Of a DNA stretch of 64,000 bases, positions 1 to 9,475 are shown one piece after another. The DNA lies in the NCBI GenBank assembly GCA_027922465.2, contig BQMF02000766.1, positions 1 to 64,000 of the forward strand, given 5' to 3'. Both the position numbers and the translations under genes were made by a program. The DNA comes from Turritopsis dohrnii (Eukaryota > Cnidaria > Hydrozoa > Anthoathecata > Oceaniidae). The notes beneath the pieces are model-generated. The model did no database searches. It saw nothing but the letters and a program-made list of their open reading frames with translations, and had not been told where the DNA came from. Positions within the stretch are counted from its first letter, which is position 1. The number at the start of each line of letters is the position of its first letter.

Positions 1-2
1 AC

Positions 3-56
3 CACTCAGTGTTGGACTTATTACCGGGAGGCATTATATTAATAAAAGAAATTTAA
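3..56 (+). CDS. possible C-terminal tail of a gene cut by the window edge
   Basis: An open frame enters from the left edge and ends at a TAA at 54-56, giving 17 residues with a hydrophobic stretch (LLPGGIILI). It precedes the next gene by 39 bases, the same tight spacing seen across the element. Too little is visible to name it; it may be chance. Confidence 0.2.
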   Translation, partial: HSVLDLLPGGIILIKEI

Positions 57-95
57 ATAAATCCGATGATAATATAAATACAGCAGATAATAAAA

Positions 96-440
96 ATGTC
101 AGAAGAACAGACTCCCATTCAAGTGACAACAAAGAACCCAAAAAAGGTTGAAGCGGGTAAGAAGTTGGCGGAATACAACCGTAAAAAACCAGAACAATTA
201 AAACAAGTGTCACCTCAAAAAGAAGTGAAGAAGCCTGATGACTCTCTCACCAAACCAAATGAACAACCCATGAACTACATCTATAGTGTAGGTGGAATAA
301 TAGCTCTCGGTTTAGTTGGTGGATTTGCTTATTTTGTGTATAAAAAGAAAGATCAAATATTACCCCGTGGGTCACCATCCACCCCCCTTCCACGAAAATC
401 TAAAATACCAGTGAAAATCAATAAACATGAAATGGACTAA
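96..440 (+). CDS. small single-pass membrane protein of the Polinton
   Basis: The 114-residue product has a Lys/Glu/Pro-rich N-terminal half (about residues 1-58), one hydrophobic segment (about 61-82, containing YSVGGIIALGLVGGFAYFVY) and a basic tail (KKKDQ onward). This predicts an N-out or N-in single-pass membrane protein. I do not recognise a named family. It is the first of three same-strand genes separated by 27 and 2 bases, so the three are probably expressed together or from adjacent promoters. The start has an A at -3 and follows AT-rich sequence. A virion membrane or entry-accessory role is only inferred from position in a virus-like element. Confidence 0.6.
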   Translation: MSEEQTPIQVTTKNPKKVEAGKKLAEYNRKKPEQLKQVSPQKEVKKPDDSLTKPNEQPMNYIYSVGGIIALGLVGGFAYFVYKKKDQILPRGSPSTPLPRKSKIPVKINKHEMD

Positions 441-467
441 AAAGAAAAAAATGTATATATAACAAAC

Positions 468-695
468 ATGGACAAGAAAAGTATCACCAACGATTTATAT
501 CATGCATCAGTCGTCTGCGTTTTCGCTATCGGCTACTCTATGCTAGGAAAAAAGGTGTTAAAAATGACACCTCCCTCTATTCAAAAGTTCGACTTGGAAG
601 ATACGGGAAAACTAGTTGCCATTATTGCCGCTAGTGAAGTGACAAAGGACTACTTAATCAAACAAAAGATTTTGCCTGAAAATATCAATATCTAA
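468..695 (+). CDS. short hydrophobic-N-terminus protein of the Polinton
   Basis: The 75-residue product has a moderately hydrophobic stretch at about residues 11-27 (HASVVCVFAIGYSMLGKKV) followed by a charged helix-like tail. A possible membrane anchor or small structural protein. The start codon follows a TATATATA stretch ending 13 bases upstream, a plausible core promoter. The stop lies 2 bases before the next start. No family recognised. Confidence 0.55.
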   Translation: MDKKSITNDLYHASVVCVFAIGYSMLGKKVLKMTPPSIQKFDLEDTGKLVAIIAASEVTKDYLIKQKILPENINI

Positions 696-697
696 AT

Positions 698-1120
698 ATG
701 GCTTCAATCGCAATGATGTTGGGTGGAGCTTTGGCTAACGCTTTGGCTTTCACAGGATCAAGCTATCTGTTTTCAAGTTTATCCAAAGACAGAATCGATA
801 AGGAAAGAAAACGTCATGATTTGGCCATAGAAAAATTACAAAAAGCACAGATTGAATGGCAGCAAAAACGACAGGAAAGGATCGATTTCATCAATAAACA
901 ACTATTGCTCGAAAAGAAGGCTGTTTCAAAATTCGTAGAACTAAATGATGCAATGAGAGAGTACAATAGGGTGTTTAGTAATCATCTTGAACCGCTACCA
1001 CGAGAGCCTGTATTGAGCGACTTTTATACACCGATTCATGATCAACATGAAAGGGAATTGACTTTTATAGCTATGAGTATGCTCGGTATTGGTGGAATTG
1101 TGTGGTATTTTGAAAGATGA
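698..1120 (+). CDS. coiled-coil protein with hydrophobic ends, Polinton
   Basis: The 140-residue product begins with a hydrophobic, Ala/Gly-rich stretch (residues 1-28). A long charged helix follows (about 30-90, rich in K, E, R and Q; a likely coiled coil), and a hydrophobic segment near the C-terminus contains MLGIGGIVWYF. The arrangement would suit a membrane-associated structural protein. It follows the previous gene by 2 bases. I do not recognise the family by name. Confidence 0.6.
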   Translation: MASIAMMLGGALANALAFTGSSYLFSSLSKDRIDKERKRHDLAIEKLQKAQIEWQQKRQERIDFINKQLLLEKKAVSKFVELNDAMREYNRVFSNHLEPLPREPVLSDFYTPIHDQHERELTFIAMSMLGIGGIVWYFER

Positions 1121-1177
1121 AGACCATCAGCAAAAATTATGTTACACGATACATGTAACATATACACTTTCAGATGG

Positions 1178-1498
1178 TTACCGTCTAGTGACAAGGTACG
1201 AATAGATCATCCATCCAACCCCTACAATCAGAGCCCATAAATTTTGACTCAACCAACCTACAACTTCTTTTGCTCTGTTCAATATCCATGATACGATAGA
1301 CCCAATTATTCCTGGTAAAGCCTCTACCGCTTTAGATGCTAATCTACCTAGAAGTGATGCTAACGCTTTGAGTTTATTTTTTATCCATTCCTTTGCATCG
1401 TCCTTTTTATCACCACCTTTGTCAGGATTTTGTGAATGACTTACAGAGCTTCCACCTCCAGATGGTAACAAAGCTTCCACAAGAACACCTATAGCCAT
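1178..1498 (-). CDS. amphipathic/membrane small protein, Polinton
   Basis: The 106-residue product starts MAIGVLVEALLPSGGGSS and continues with a charged linker. A Lys/Leu/Ala amphipathic segment (about residues 38-60), a hydrophobic region (62-75) and a C-terminal hydrophobic segment (about 84-103) ending in TRR follow. An amphipathic, membrane-active character is clear from composition. Similar short proteins accompany cnidarian Polinton polymerases in my recollection, but no function is established. It points toward the preceding plus-strand operon-like trio (convergent, 57-base gap). Confidence 0.6.
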   Translation of the reverse strand: MAIGVLVEALLPSGGGSSVSHSQNPDKGGDKKDDAKEWIKNKLKALASLLGRLASKAVEALPGIIGSIVSWILNRAKEVVGWLSQNLWALIVGVGWMIYSYLVTRR

Positions 1499-1591
1499 AC
1501 CAAACGCTGTCAGAATGCTAACGATTTATATACCTTGTTCACGGAATAGTGTTCGTATCCTTTCACCTAATGAGGTATCTTTATCGAGGAC

Positions 1592-2470
1592 TTAAGCAAT
1601 GGTTTCTTTGATGCTCGTAACTTGACTGTTTAGTTTGCCTTTGAGAATATTAATGTTCTCTTTCCTAGCTTTCAACTCTTCACGTAATCCTACCATTCTC
1701 TCTTCAACCTCTTTTCGTTGTTCATCTGTGTATGTTGTATCATTTTCCATTTCTTCCGACTTGTTTTTCTCCTTATCGATATGCTGTTCTATTCGAACCT
1801 TTTTCGCAACCTCTTCCTGAAGACCTCCTCGTATGTTTCTCAGCGCTTTATCCAATCCTAACAGCTCACGTACAGGATATTCAAATAGATCGCCGGTCTG
1901 AGTTGTTTCATGATCGACCGATTGTTGTCTAAGCGTTGAAATTAAATCTTCCGTACTGTTCACCACATCACCGGACATATCTTCCAACTCTACATCGGTT
2001 GCTGTTGTGATTTTAGATGTCGAAGGAAGGTCTTCTGCTATTTTATTAAGCACAGCTGCCTGTCTGGCTGAAAATTTGCTCTTAGGTATATCATACCCTA
2101 AACTGCGTAACCTGTTCTTACCCAATATGTCAGCTATAGTACCGGTAGCCCTTAGTCTTCCATTGTTTGTCAATGGTTTGCTACCGTCTTTGTAGTATAA
2201 TTCACCATCTCTAATTTCAAACTGATCGGTATATAACGTCTCAGGTTTTGACCGGTATTTTTCGGATAATCTATCATACAGCCCTTCAACTAGTTCTTTC
2301 AAAACTCTAGTATGCAGACTGTGACCTCCAAATGATGTTTCTCGGTCACCTGATGTATGTATCTGTGCACCCGTACGGTCACCGGTCGGTATGAGAGGAA
2401 ACGTCTCATCGGTTGTTTCATCTGTCGTCATCCCATGTTCTCCAAAGGGGTCAATGTCAATGTCCGCCAT
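1592..2470 (-). CDS. 292-residue coiled-coil protein, Polinton, function unknown
   Basis: The N-terminal 60 residues are acidic and Thr-rich with no predicted fold. A central region (about 60-150) has mixed charge. The C-terminal 70 residues are strongly charged with heptad-like Leu/Ile spacing (from about EEVAKKVRIEQHIDKEK onward), a likely coiled coil. No signal peptide or membrane segment. The gene is intact and lies 93 bases from the neighbouring minus-strand small gene. It is divergent from the 198-residue gene across a 56-base spacer. It may be a minor virion or scaffold-like protein; that is inference from location and shape only. Confidence 0.6.
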   Translation of the reverse strand: MADIDIDPFGEHGMTTDETTDETFPLIPTGDRTGAQIHTSGDRETSFGGHSLHTRVLKELVEGLYDRLSEKYRSKPETLYTDQFEIRDGELYYKDGSKPLTNNGRLRATGTIADILGKNRLRSLGYDIPKSKFSARQAAVLNKIAEDLPSTSKITTATDVELEDMSGDVVNSTEDLISTLRQQSVDHETTQTGDLFEYPVRELLGLDKALRNIRGGLQEEVAKKVRIEQHIDKEKNKSEEMENDTTYTDEQRKEVEERMVGLREELKARKENINILKGKLNSQVTSIKETIA

Positions 2471-2526
2471 TTTATTTATTTAGAGGATAATTTATTATTA
2501 TATTATGTTATAACATCCCTCTAAAT
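2471..2526. promoter_or_regulatory. divergent promoter spacer
   Basis: A 56-base, almost pure A/T spacer separates two divergently transcribed genes (starts at 2470 minus and 2527 plus). A short mirrored motif, CTCTAAAT on one side and CCTCTAAATA on the other strand, sits next to both starts. A shared bidirectional core promoter is the simplest reading. Confidence 0.4.
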
Positions 2527-3123
2527 ATGAGTTTTAAAATTTATCCAAAACTACCCACTGCTCCTGAGGATTTGAATGAGCAGGAAAAGTTTAACGCAAG
2601 CGTAATAAATTCAGAATTTGAAGAGTTGATAAAACTTAAGAACAAGTTTAGCATCAAGCTCAAGAGATATAACATGGCCATAGAAGGATCGATGCTAGTA
2701 AATGCTAGCTCAAGCGCTATAACCATTGGCTCTGGCATCGGTTCAATTGCAACAGGGGCTACTATTATCGGAATACCTATTTCTGCAGGATTAGGTGGTG
2801 TAGCCCTAGCTGGCTCTATCTGTACCGGACTTACCACAGCTGTCATCAAAAGATATCAAAAGAAAGTAGAAAAAGTGATAAAATTATATGATATTGTTAC
2901 ATCCTCAATTTCTGTCTTTGAAACTAACATAAGTCAGGCGCTGACTGATGGAAGGATCAATTACAAAGAATTCCAGGTTTTGCAGGGAACATATTACAAA
3001 GCTTTAGAAGGACTCAGTTATACAGATAGAAAGATGGAGACTGAAACCCAAAATCAATTTCAAAAAAGTTTGATGATAGAACTTCAAAACCTGAAAAAAT
3101 CCATAATCGAAAATGGTTACTAG
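2527..3123 (+). CDS. 198-residue protein with Gly-rich hydrophobic core, Polinton
   Basis: Residues 1-50 form a charged helical region. Residues about 57-105 are hydrophobic and Gly/Ala/Ile-rich (ITIGSGIGSIATGATIIGIP, then GLGGVALAG), typical of a membrane hairpin or pore-like segment. The remainder is helical and charged. Size and pattern recall apolipoprotein L/holin-like membrane proteins, but I claim no homology. It is divergent from the 292-residue gene and is followed by another plus-strand gene after 84 bases. Intact. Confidence 0.6.
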   Translation: MSFKIYPKLPTAPEDLNEQEKFNASVINSEFEELIKLKNKFSIKLKRYNMAIEGSMLVNASSSAITIGSGIGSIATGATIIGIPISAGLGGVALAGSICTGLTTAVIKRYQKKVEKVIKLYDIVTSSISVFETNISQALTDGRINYKEFQVLQGTYYKALEGLSYTDRKMETETQNQFQKSLMIELQNLKKSIIENGY

Positions 3124-3207
3124 GATGTGTGGTTATATGTTCCTCAATTTGAAAAAGCGATAAATGAAACTGATATAAAGAGATATGATCACAAGTACAT
3201 ATAGACA

Positions 3208-3528
3208 ATGGAATTCCCAACAGTTGATACATTCGAACAAACAATCAAAAAGCAAAACAAGGAACAAATGGCAGAGATCATAAAGTGGCGAGAGCTACCT
3301 GAAAACGTGATTTATCATGTTAAATTTTTTTCTACAAAAGCTATGTATGCAGAGTTGAAAGACGGAGCAGGAAATATATATAAGGTGTGGTTGCCTGAAA
3401 GACTTTTCATTGAATTAAATGATTATGGTTGGAGCTCTAGAGAGGCCTTTGTCAGACCGAAAGGTCTCAAACAATCTCAAAAGAATTCAGAAAGACAATT
3501 CTTTGATTATGACATTATATGGCGCTAG
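3208..3528 (+). CDS. small soluble protein, possibly OB-like/nucleic-acid-associated, Polinton
   Basis: The 106-residue product has alternating hydrophobic strands (YHVKFFSTKAMYAEL, then IYKVWLPERLF) with a Gly turn between them. A basic C-terminal part (FVRPKGLKQSQKN) follows. The strand-rich centre with aromatic residues would fit a small beta-barrel such as a single-strand binding fold, but this is a guess from pattern. It is convergent with the integrase gene (62 bases apart). Intact. Confidence 0.55.
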   Translation: MEFPTVDTFEQTIKKQNKEQMAEIIKWRELPENVIYHVKFFSTKAMYAELKDGAGNIYKVWLPERLFIELNDYGWSSREAFVRPKGLKQSQKNSERQFFDYDIIWR

Positions 3529-3590
3529 ATAAAATCTCGTCGACTCATCATCTTTACTTGTTTCTAGTAAAGATACTTTGTATTTACGGT

Positions 3591-4592
3591 TCACCAACCT
3601 TGCACATAATCAGGAGGTAGCTCTGTATCCTCAGGTATCAACATCAGCTCTTCTTTCACAAAAGCTCGTTCAGGTCCATCTTGAAGGTAATATAGTATAC
3701 GGTTACCTGGTTGATCTATTACCTCACTCAATCTATATGCCCTCTTTGACCATATGATATCTGTTGCTCTTTTTCGATGGTCATCGTGCTCTTCACCCGG
3801 TTGCAATAGATATCTATACAAACCATCTTGAGGTAGCTCTACTTCAGGTGGATAGCTCTCTCGTTTAGCGAGAGGCACCTCTTTCAATTTGATGGCATCT
3901 TTCGGTTTCATACCGATCATCTGAGTCTTCGTATCGTTTAATCTACCCACAAGTTTATACAAATATTTGACCCATGTAGATGATACCTTTTCCGAATCAT
4001 TCAGTTCTTGAGCATCTTGTATTTTGAATAAATTTTCGGCAAGTATCTTGTTCAACGCCTCAACAAAAGCTGTATGAGTATGTTTATATTTTGTAGTTGC
4101 TCTTTTAATTTCAACATTATTCTTCTCCAACAATTTTTATACATCCGCTTTGAATTCTGAACCGTTATCGCATTGAAATACTTTTGGATAAGTTAACGGT
4201 CCAACCTTGTAGATGTCTTCAATCATAGCGGCAACCTCTTTCGCTCTCTTAGTATTCAAAGGTCGAGCCACCTTATAGCGTGAAGCAACATCGATACCAG
4301 ACAAAATGTACTTGTATCTATTACCATATAGCATATCACTAGGCATATATAATATATCAAATTGATGAATCTCATTCGGTTTAGTTACCTCATAATGCGG
4401 ACGTTCGATCCTTTTTGGTGTCGGTAGATGTACCTGCCATAAAGCTTGTTTTGATAGCCACTTCTTAATTTCCTTCAGTTTGAAACCAAATCCTCTTAGA
4501 TTGCGAACAGCCTTTTGTCCTTTCCATAAGTTTTGAGGTTGATAATAAATCTCTTGAAGTTTAGTGTCTGACATTTTTTTATTTATAAACAA
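3591..4592 (-). pseudogene. Polinton integrase (retroviral type), interrupted by one stop
   Basis: The family inserts element DNA into the host chromosome using a D,D-35-E catalytic core. Here D79 lies in HQFDILYM, D142 in QCDNGSEF and the glutamate in TAFVEALN (position 178 counting through the stop). The spacings are 62 and 35, exactly DD35E. A single in-frame TAA at 4137-4139 falls between the second Asp and the Glu; the frame is unchanged on both sides. The C-terminal part continues with a chromodomain-like region rich in aromatic residues (about 3600-3850). An alternative start is the Met at residue 7. As written it cannot give a full integrase without readthrough. Confidence 0.85.
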
Positions 4593-4679
4593 CGTTTTAT
4601 TTTAGCTCATTTTGTTAAAAAAAAATGACATGAGAAAAGTGGCTTAAAAGTTTTTATTATCTTTATATAAAGAATAAAC

Positions 4680-4982
4680 ATGACCGACAAAACAGAATCA
4701 GATTACCAATCAATGGGTTTTAGTGCGTTACGAGCGTTATGTGCGTCACGAAAAATAAAATATGTTAACCAAATGAACAAAGCTAAAATGCTTGAGGTAC
4801 TTGAAAAAAATGATAAGGATCCATCTTATACTCTCGATCCTGATACGAAACAAGCATTTTATACACGCTATTCAAACTGGATAAATAACAACGAAGAAAA
4901 ATATCTCAGATATCGAGAGCATAATAAAGAGCAGAAAAAGATGGTTCGGAAACAAAAAAAATTGGCTCGTTCAACCTTGTAG
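4680..4982 (+). CDS. SAP-motif small DNA-binding protein, Polinton
   Basis: Residues 8-44 follow the SAP pattern: two short helices with a Leu-rich second helix (FSALRALCASRKI, then NKAKMLEVLEKND). The C-terminal half is very basic (KKMVRKQKKLARS). SAP motifs bind AT-rich DNA, so a DNA-binding or chromatin-tethering role is likely. It sits just upstream of the polymerase, whose own N-terminus carries a similar motif. TATATAAAG lies 12 bases before the ATG. Confidence 0.6.
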   Translation: MTDKTESDYQSMGFSALRALCASRKIKYVNQMNKAKMLEVLEKNDKDPSYTLDPDTKQAFYTRYSNWINNNEEKYLRYREHNKEQKKMVRKQKKLARSTL

Positions 4983-5112
4983 AGGCTGTTTTTTTGTTAC
5001 TTAAAATCGAGTAACAAATGTTAACTATATAGTCTGAAAAAATTGGAAATTTCTAAAACATCTTAAAGAAATCATGATCACTTAAATATTACACAAATAA
5101 TAATTATACAAC

Positions 5113-8100
5113 ATGACTACTAAAAATACTGTTGTTGAATTAAAAGCTATCGCGAGAGAGCGTGGCATACCTGGCTACTCAAAACTCAGAAAAGCTGAGT
5201 TGATCGAATTATTAGCAAACCCACCTGTCCGACCTGTTCCACTACCAAGACCTGTTCCATTTATTCCTACCCAACAAGATATGGATTTGTTTGAGCAACA
5301 AGAAATGGGAAAATCTCGACCTGTTGTGAAAAGCAAGTTGAATGAATGGAGAGATTGGTTAGTAAATCACATACCTAAACCTATTCGTGAGAAAGTGAGT
5401 AGCGCTTTCAGAGAGATGAAGAAGAAGATTCTCAATCTCTACAAGAGGAAGAATGATGAAAAAGATGAAAAATTGGTGGAACCAGAAGCGTTTGTCCCCA
5501 TTGAAATGGCGTTTGAGGGTTCTTACAAAAGGTTCAAGATAAACTCAGATGGAAAAAAGGATGTTGATTCGTTTCTCGAAAAGGTTCGACCCATTTTAAG
5601 CGATCTGATTATGAGAGAACTCAAAAACAAAAAATCAATAAAAATTCAAGCAACTGTGTGGATCAAATGGAGAAAAGAAGATCTATCCAATCCTGAAGCG
5701 ACAATCTATGTTGATAAGGCGTTCAATAGCAATATGGAAACAATTCACAATGAAAGCGATATATCTGATGTTATTAATAAGATGTTCAATAAGATAATCG
5801 AACAGGTTGAAAACCCTGCGTTACCTCAATCCGGCTTTGTTATCGATAAAATTTTAAATATTGATGTGGATTTTCACAAGCTAAAATTAACGAGAGGCAG
5901 CTCTTACTTGCCTTTACCTAAGAATTTCAGTGGTAAGAAATCAGTGATCAATCCACATAACGAAGATGATGAAGAATGCTTCAAATGGGCTGTTATCGCG
6001 GATCTCAATCATGATAAGATCGATAATCATCCTGAACGAATCTCAGCTCTCAAAAAGTATGATAAATATAATTGGGAGGGTTTATCGTTTCCAATGGCGC
6101 TAAATAAAATAGATTTGTTTGAGAGGAGGAACCCTGATATCGCTGTGCATGTTTTAACAAAAGATGTGGCAGAAGGTATCTATATGTGTCGTAAGTCGAA
6201 GCATCTTGATCGCAAAGAAACAGTTGTTTTGTTTTTACTATGTGAAGAGGAAAAGAGACATTATATAGCTGTAAAGAACTTGAGCGGTGTCTTGAGTAAG
6301 GTCAACTCGAAGCACAAAAATAAAGAACATTATTGCTCGAATTGTCTCAATGGATTCTCAAGCGAGAAAACACGAGATGATCACTTTGAATATTGTAAAA
6401 ATAATGATGTTGCGAAGATTGAGATGCCAAAGGAGGGTAGCACCGTTAAGTTTCATGACGGTCAGTACCAGCTCAAAGCTCCTTTCATAATGTATGCTGA
6501 TTTCGAAGCTTTGTCAAAAGAGGTTTGTAAAGAACCGCGTAGCGTTATTGGATCATCCACTAAAAAGGTTGGTATACATATCCCCACAGGCTTCTGTTGT
6601 TATAGCAAATTTGCTCATGGTGAAGTTTCAGACCCTCTAATGCTTTATCGTGGTGAAGACTGTGTTTTACGTTTTGTAGATCATGCGGTAGGTGAAGTGA
6701 AAAGGCTATACAATATGTTTCCTAAACAAAGAATGCGAGACCTCACATATGAAGAGGAACAGGGATTTACCGATTCTGATAAGTGCCACATATGTATGAA
6801 AGAATTTGAAAAAGATAATATTAAGGTTAGGGATCACTGTCATTTTACTGGTAAATTTCGTGGAGCTGCACATCAGTCTTGTAATATCCGTTAAAAAGTG
6901 CCTAAATACATTCCGATCGTCTTTCACAATCTGAGCGGATATGATGCTCATCTATTTATCAAAGAACTAGCCAAACAGTATGGAGATGAAGGGATTGCCG
7001 TCATCGCTGAAAACAAAGAAAAATATATCTCTTTCTCATTGGATGTTAAGGTTGGTGAATACATTGATAAAAATGGGGTGACTAGGGTTCAAAAGATACA
7101 GTTGAGATTCATCGATAGCGTGCGTTTCATGGCTAGTAGTCTGGATAACTTGGTAAACAATCTATCCGACGATCAGTGTAAAAACCTTCGAAAATTCTTC
7201 AAGAGTGATGAGCAATTCAAACTATTGAGAAGAAAAGGAGTTTATCCTTATGAATACATTGATTCTTTTGATAAGTTTAATGAAACTAAGCTCCCACCAA
7301 AAGATGCTTTTTACAGCAAGTTGAACATGAAAGGTATCAGTGATGCTGATTATACGCATGCACAGAATGTGTGGAAACATGAAAAATAAAAATATGGGTG
7401 CGTATCATGATCTCTACCTCAAGACAGACGTTCTATTGCTTGCTGATTTTTTGAGACTTTTAGGGAAACATGTATAACAAACTATAAACTGGATCCTGCA
7501 CATTTTTACACTGCTCCAGGACTAGCTTGGCAAGCCTGTTTGAAAAAGACAGAGGTTGAGCTGGATCTGTTGTCAGATATGGATATGTTTCTGTTCGTAG
7601 AGCAAGGTATTAGAGGAGGTCTCTTTCAGGCTGTTCATAGACATGCTAAAGCCAATAACAAGTATATGGATGCTAAATATAAGAAGACTGAAGAAAGTAG
7701 CTATCTCCAATATCTTGATGCAAACAATCTATATGGATGGGCTATGATTCAGAAGCTACCGACAGGGAATTTCAAGTGGGTAGATGCTAATAAATTTACC
7801 GCCGATTTCATTTCAAAGTTAGCTGAGAAAGACGGTAAATATGGTTATCTTCTTGAAGTTGATGTGAACTATCCTCAGGAGCTTCATGATTCACATAACG
7901 ATCTTCCGTTTATGCCCGAGCGAAAGAAGATCAATGGTGTAGAAAAGCTAACTCCATGTCTTTCAGACAAGAAGAACTATATTATTCATATCCGTGCACT
8001 TGATCAAGCGCTGAAGCATGGTCTTGTTCTTGAGAAGGTTCATAGAGTACTGAGATTTAAGCAAAGCGCATGGTTGAAGCCGTACATCGATTTCAACACC

Positions 8101-8928
8101 AATTTGCGTACCAAATCAAAGAATGACTTTGAAAAGGACTTTTTCAAGCTCATGAACAATTCAGTCTTTGGTAAAACTATGGAGAATCAACGTAAACATA
8201 AAGACATACGCTTGGCTACCAAGAAAGACCAATATGAGAAGCTGGTGATGAAACCTAATTTCAAGGGTAGTATCTGTTTCAGTGATCATTTGATGGCTGC
8301 TGAAATGCAAAAGATCAAACTTGTGTTGAACAAGCTAATCTATCTGGGACCTACAGTTCTTGATTTGTCAAAGACGATTATGTACGAGTTTCACTATGAT
8401 TACATGAAACCAAAATATGGTGACAATCTAAAGCTCTGCTATATGGATACAGACAGCTTTGTCTACCACATCAAAACCGACGACTTCTACAAAGATATCG
8501 CCGATGATATAGCTTTGAGATTCGACACTTCAGCGTACGATGAGAAAGATAACAGACCGTTACCCATAGGTTTGAATAAGAAAGTCATTGGTCTAATGAA
8601 AGATGAGTTGGGTGGTAAGATAATGACAGAGTTTGTTGCTCTAAGAGCGAAGACATATGCATATAAACAGCTAGATGGAAAAGAAGACAAGAAGTGCAAG
8701 GGAGTCAAGAAGTGTGTAGTAAAGAAGACGATGGGGTTTGATGATTACAAGAGATGCTTGTTCGATGGTAAGAATGTTTACAGGGAACAGATGACCTTTC
8801 AATCGATTAAGCATGATGTTCACACTATAAAAACAAACAAACTCGCTCTCAATGCGGATGATGACAAAAGAATTATTGCAAAAGATGGTATTGCTACATA
8901 TGCCAGAGGACATTATAGGTATGTATAA
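5113..8928 (+). pseudogene. protein-primed family B DNA polymerase (Polinton pPolB), broken
   Basis: This enzyme replicates Polinton DNA from a protein primer. A SAP-like motif occupies residues 1-38, followed by a Pro-rich linker. A Cys2-His2-like cluster lies near 6330 (YCSNCLNGF...HFEYC). Exonuclease I is YADFEAL near 6492. A CxxC...DHCHFTG...C zinc module spans 6784-6888, exonuclease II (HNLSGYDAHLF) is near 6925, motif A (YLDANNLYG) near 7711, motif B (NNSVFGKTMEN) near 8154 and motif C (YMDTDSF) near 8441. Lesions: in-frame TAA at 6892-6894, a frameshift near 7388, and a compensating shift near 7455, after which the original frame resumes to 8928. All catalytic motifs are still readable, so the damage is recent. 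Confidence 0.9.
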
Positions 8929-9019
8929 GATAACAAAAGGTAAGAGGTAAAAACAAAACAAAACAAAAAAGTTGAATAAAACATTATAAAGGAATTATAC
9001 ACAGTAATATATAATACCT

Positions 9020-9475
9020 ATGGATATTGACAGATTAAAACGTATTACAAATCATCAAAATAAAATGACAAGCATGTTATTATTAACACAGTTGAAAGAA
9101 AAAAATTGTGTAACTAATTTTGAGAAAGTAATGTGCGATGCGTGTTATTACGGACACATCAACATTTTAGAATGGTTGAAACACGACGGCGTCGTCGAGT
9201 TTAGTAAAGGAGTAGAATTTGCTTGTTATAACGGACACATTGATGTTTTAGAATGGTTGAAAATAACGGCGTCGTTGATTTTAGTAAAGGAGTAGAATTA
9301 GCATGTTTTAATGGTCACATTGACGTTTAAGAATGGTTGAAAAACAACGGCCTCGTCGATTTTAGTAAAGGAGTAGAATTTGCTTGTTATAACGGACACA
9401 TTGACGTTTTAGAATGGTTGAAAAACAATGGAGTTACTGATTTTAGTAAAGGAGTAGAATTTGCTTGTTAAGCTG
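9020..9475 (+). pseudogene. decayed ankyrin-repeat gene, 81-base units
   Basis: After a 45-residue leader, near-identical units repeat with a period of 81 bases (27 residues). Unit markers are at 9203, 9283, 9364 and 9445. The core reads ACYNGHIDVLEWLK, the ankyrin type common in Dictyostelium, giant viruses and Hydra. One unit is 80 bases long, which shifts the frame near 9264. A later unit has TAA at 9328-9330, and the array ends in a stop at 9468-9470. It lies 91 bases after the polymerase and may be cargo of the element or its right-hand flank. Confidence 0.65.

Larger units (their letters stand above)
1..9475. mobile_element. Polinton/Maverick (adintovirus-like) element, right part
   Basis: The segment joins a retroviral-type integrase, a protein-primed family B DNA polymerase with an N-terminal SAP-like motif, and a set of compact small genes with short AT-rich spacers. 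That combination is diagnostic of Polinton-type elements. Capsid, packaging ATPase and protease genes are not seen and would lie left of base 1. No terminal inverted repeat could be recognised, so the right boundary is uncertain; 9475 is simply where the ankyrin repeats end. The integrase, polymerase and ankyrin genes carry stops or frameshifts while the small genes are open, so this copy cannot move by itself. Confidence 0.8.

Noticed and set aside
1635..2195. Plus-strand frames opposite the 292-residue gene
   Set aside because: Shadow frames of a clear minus-strand gene with no supporting context.
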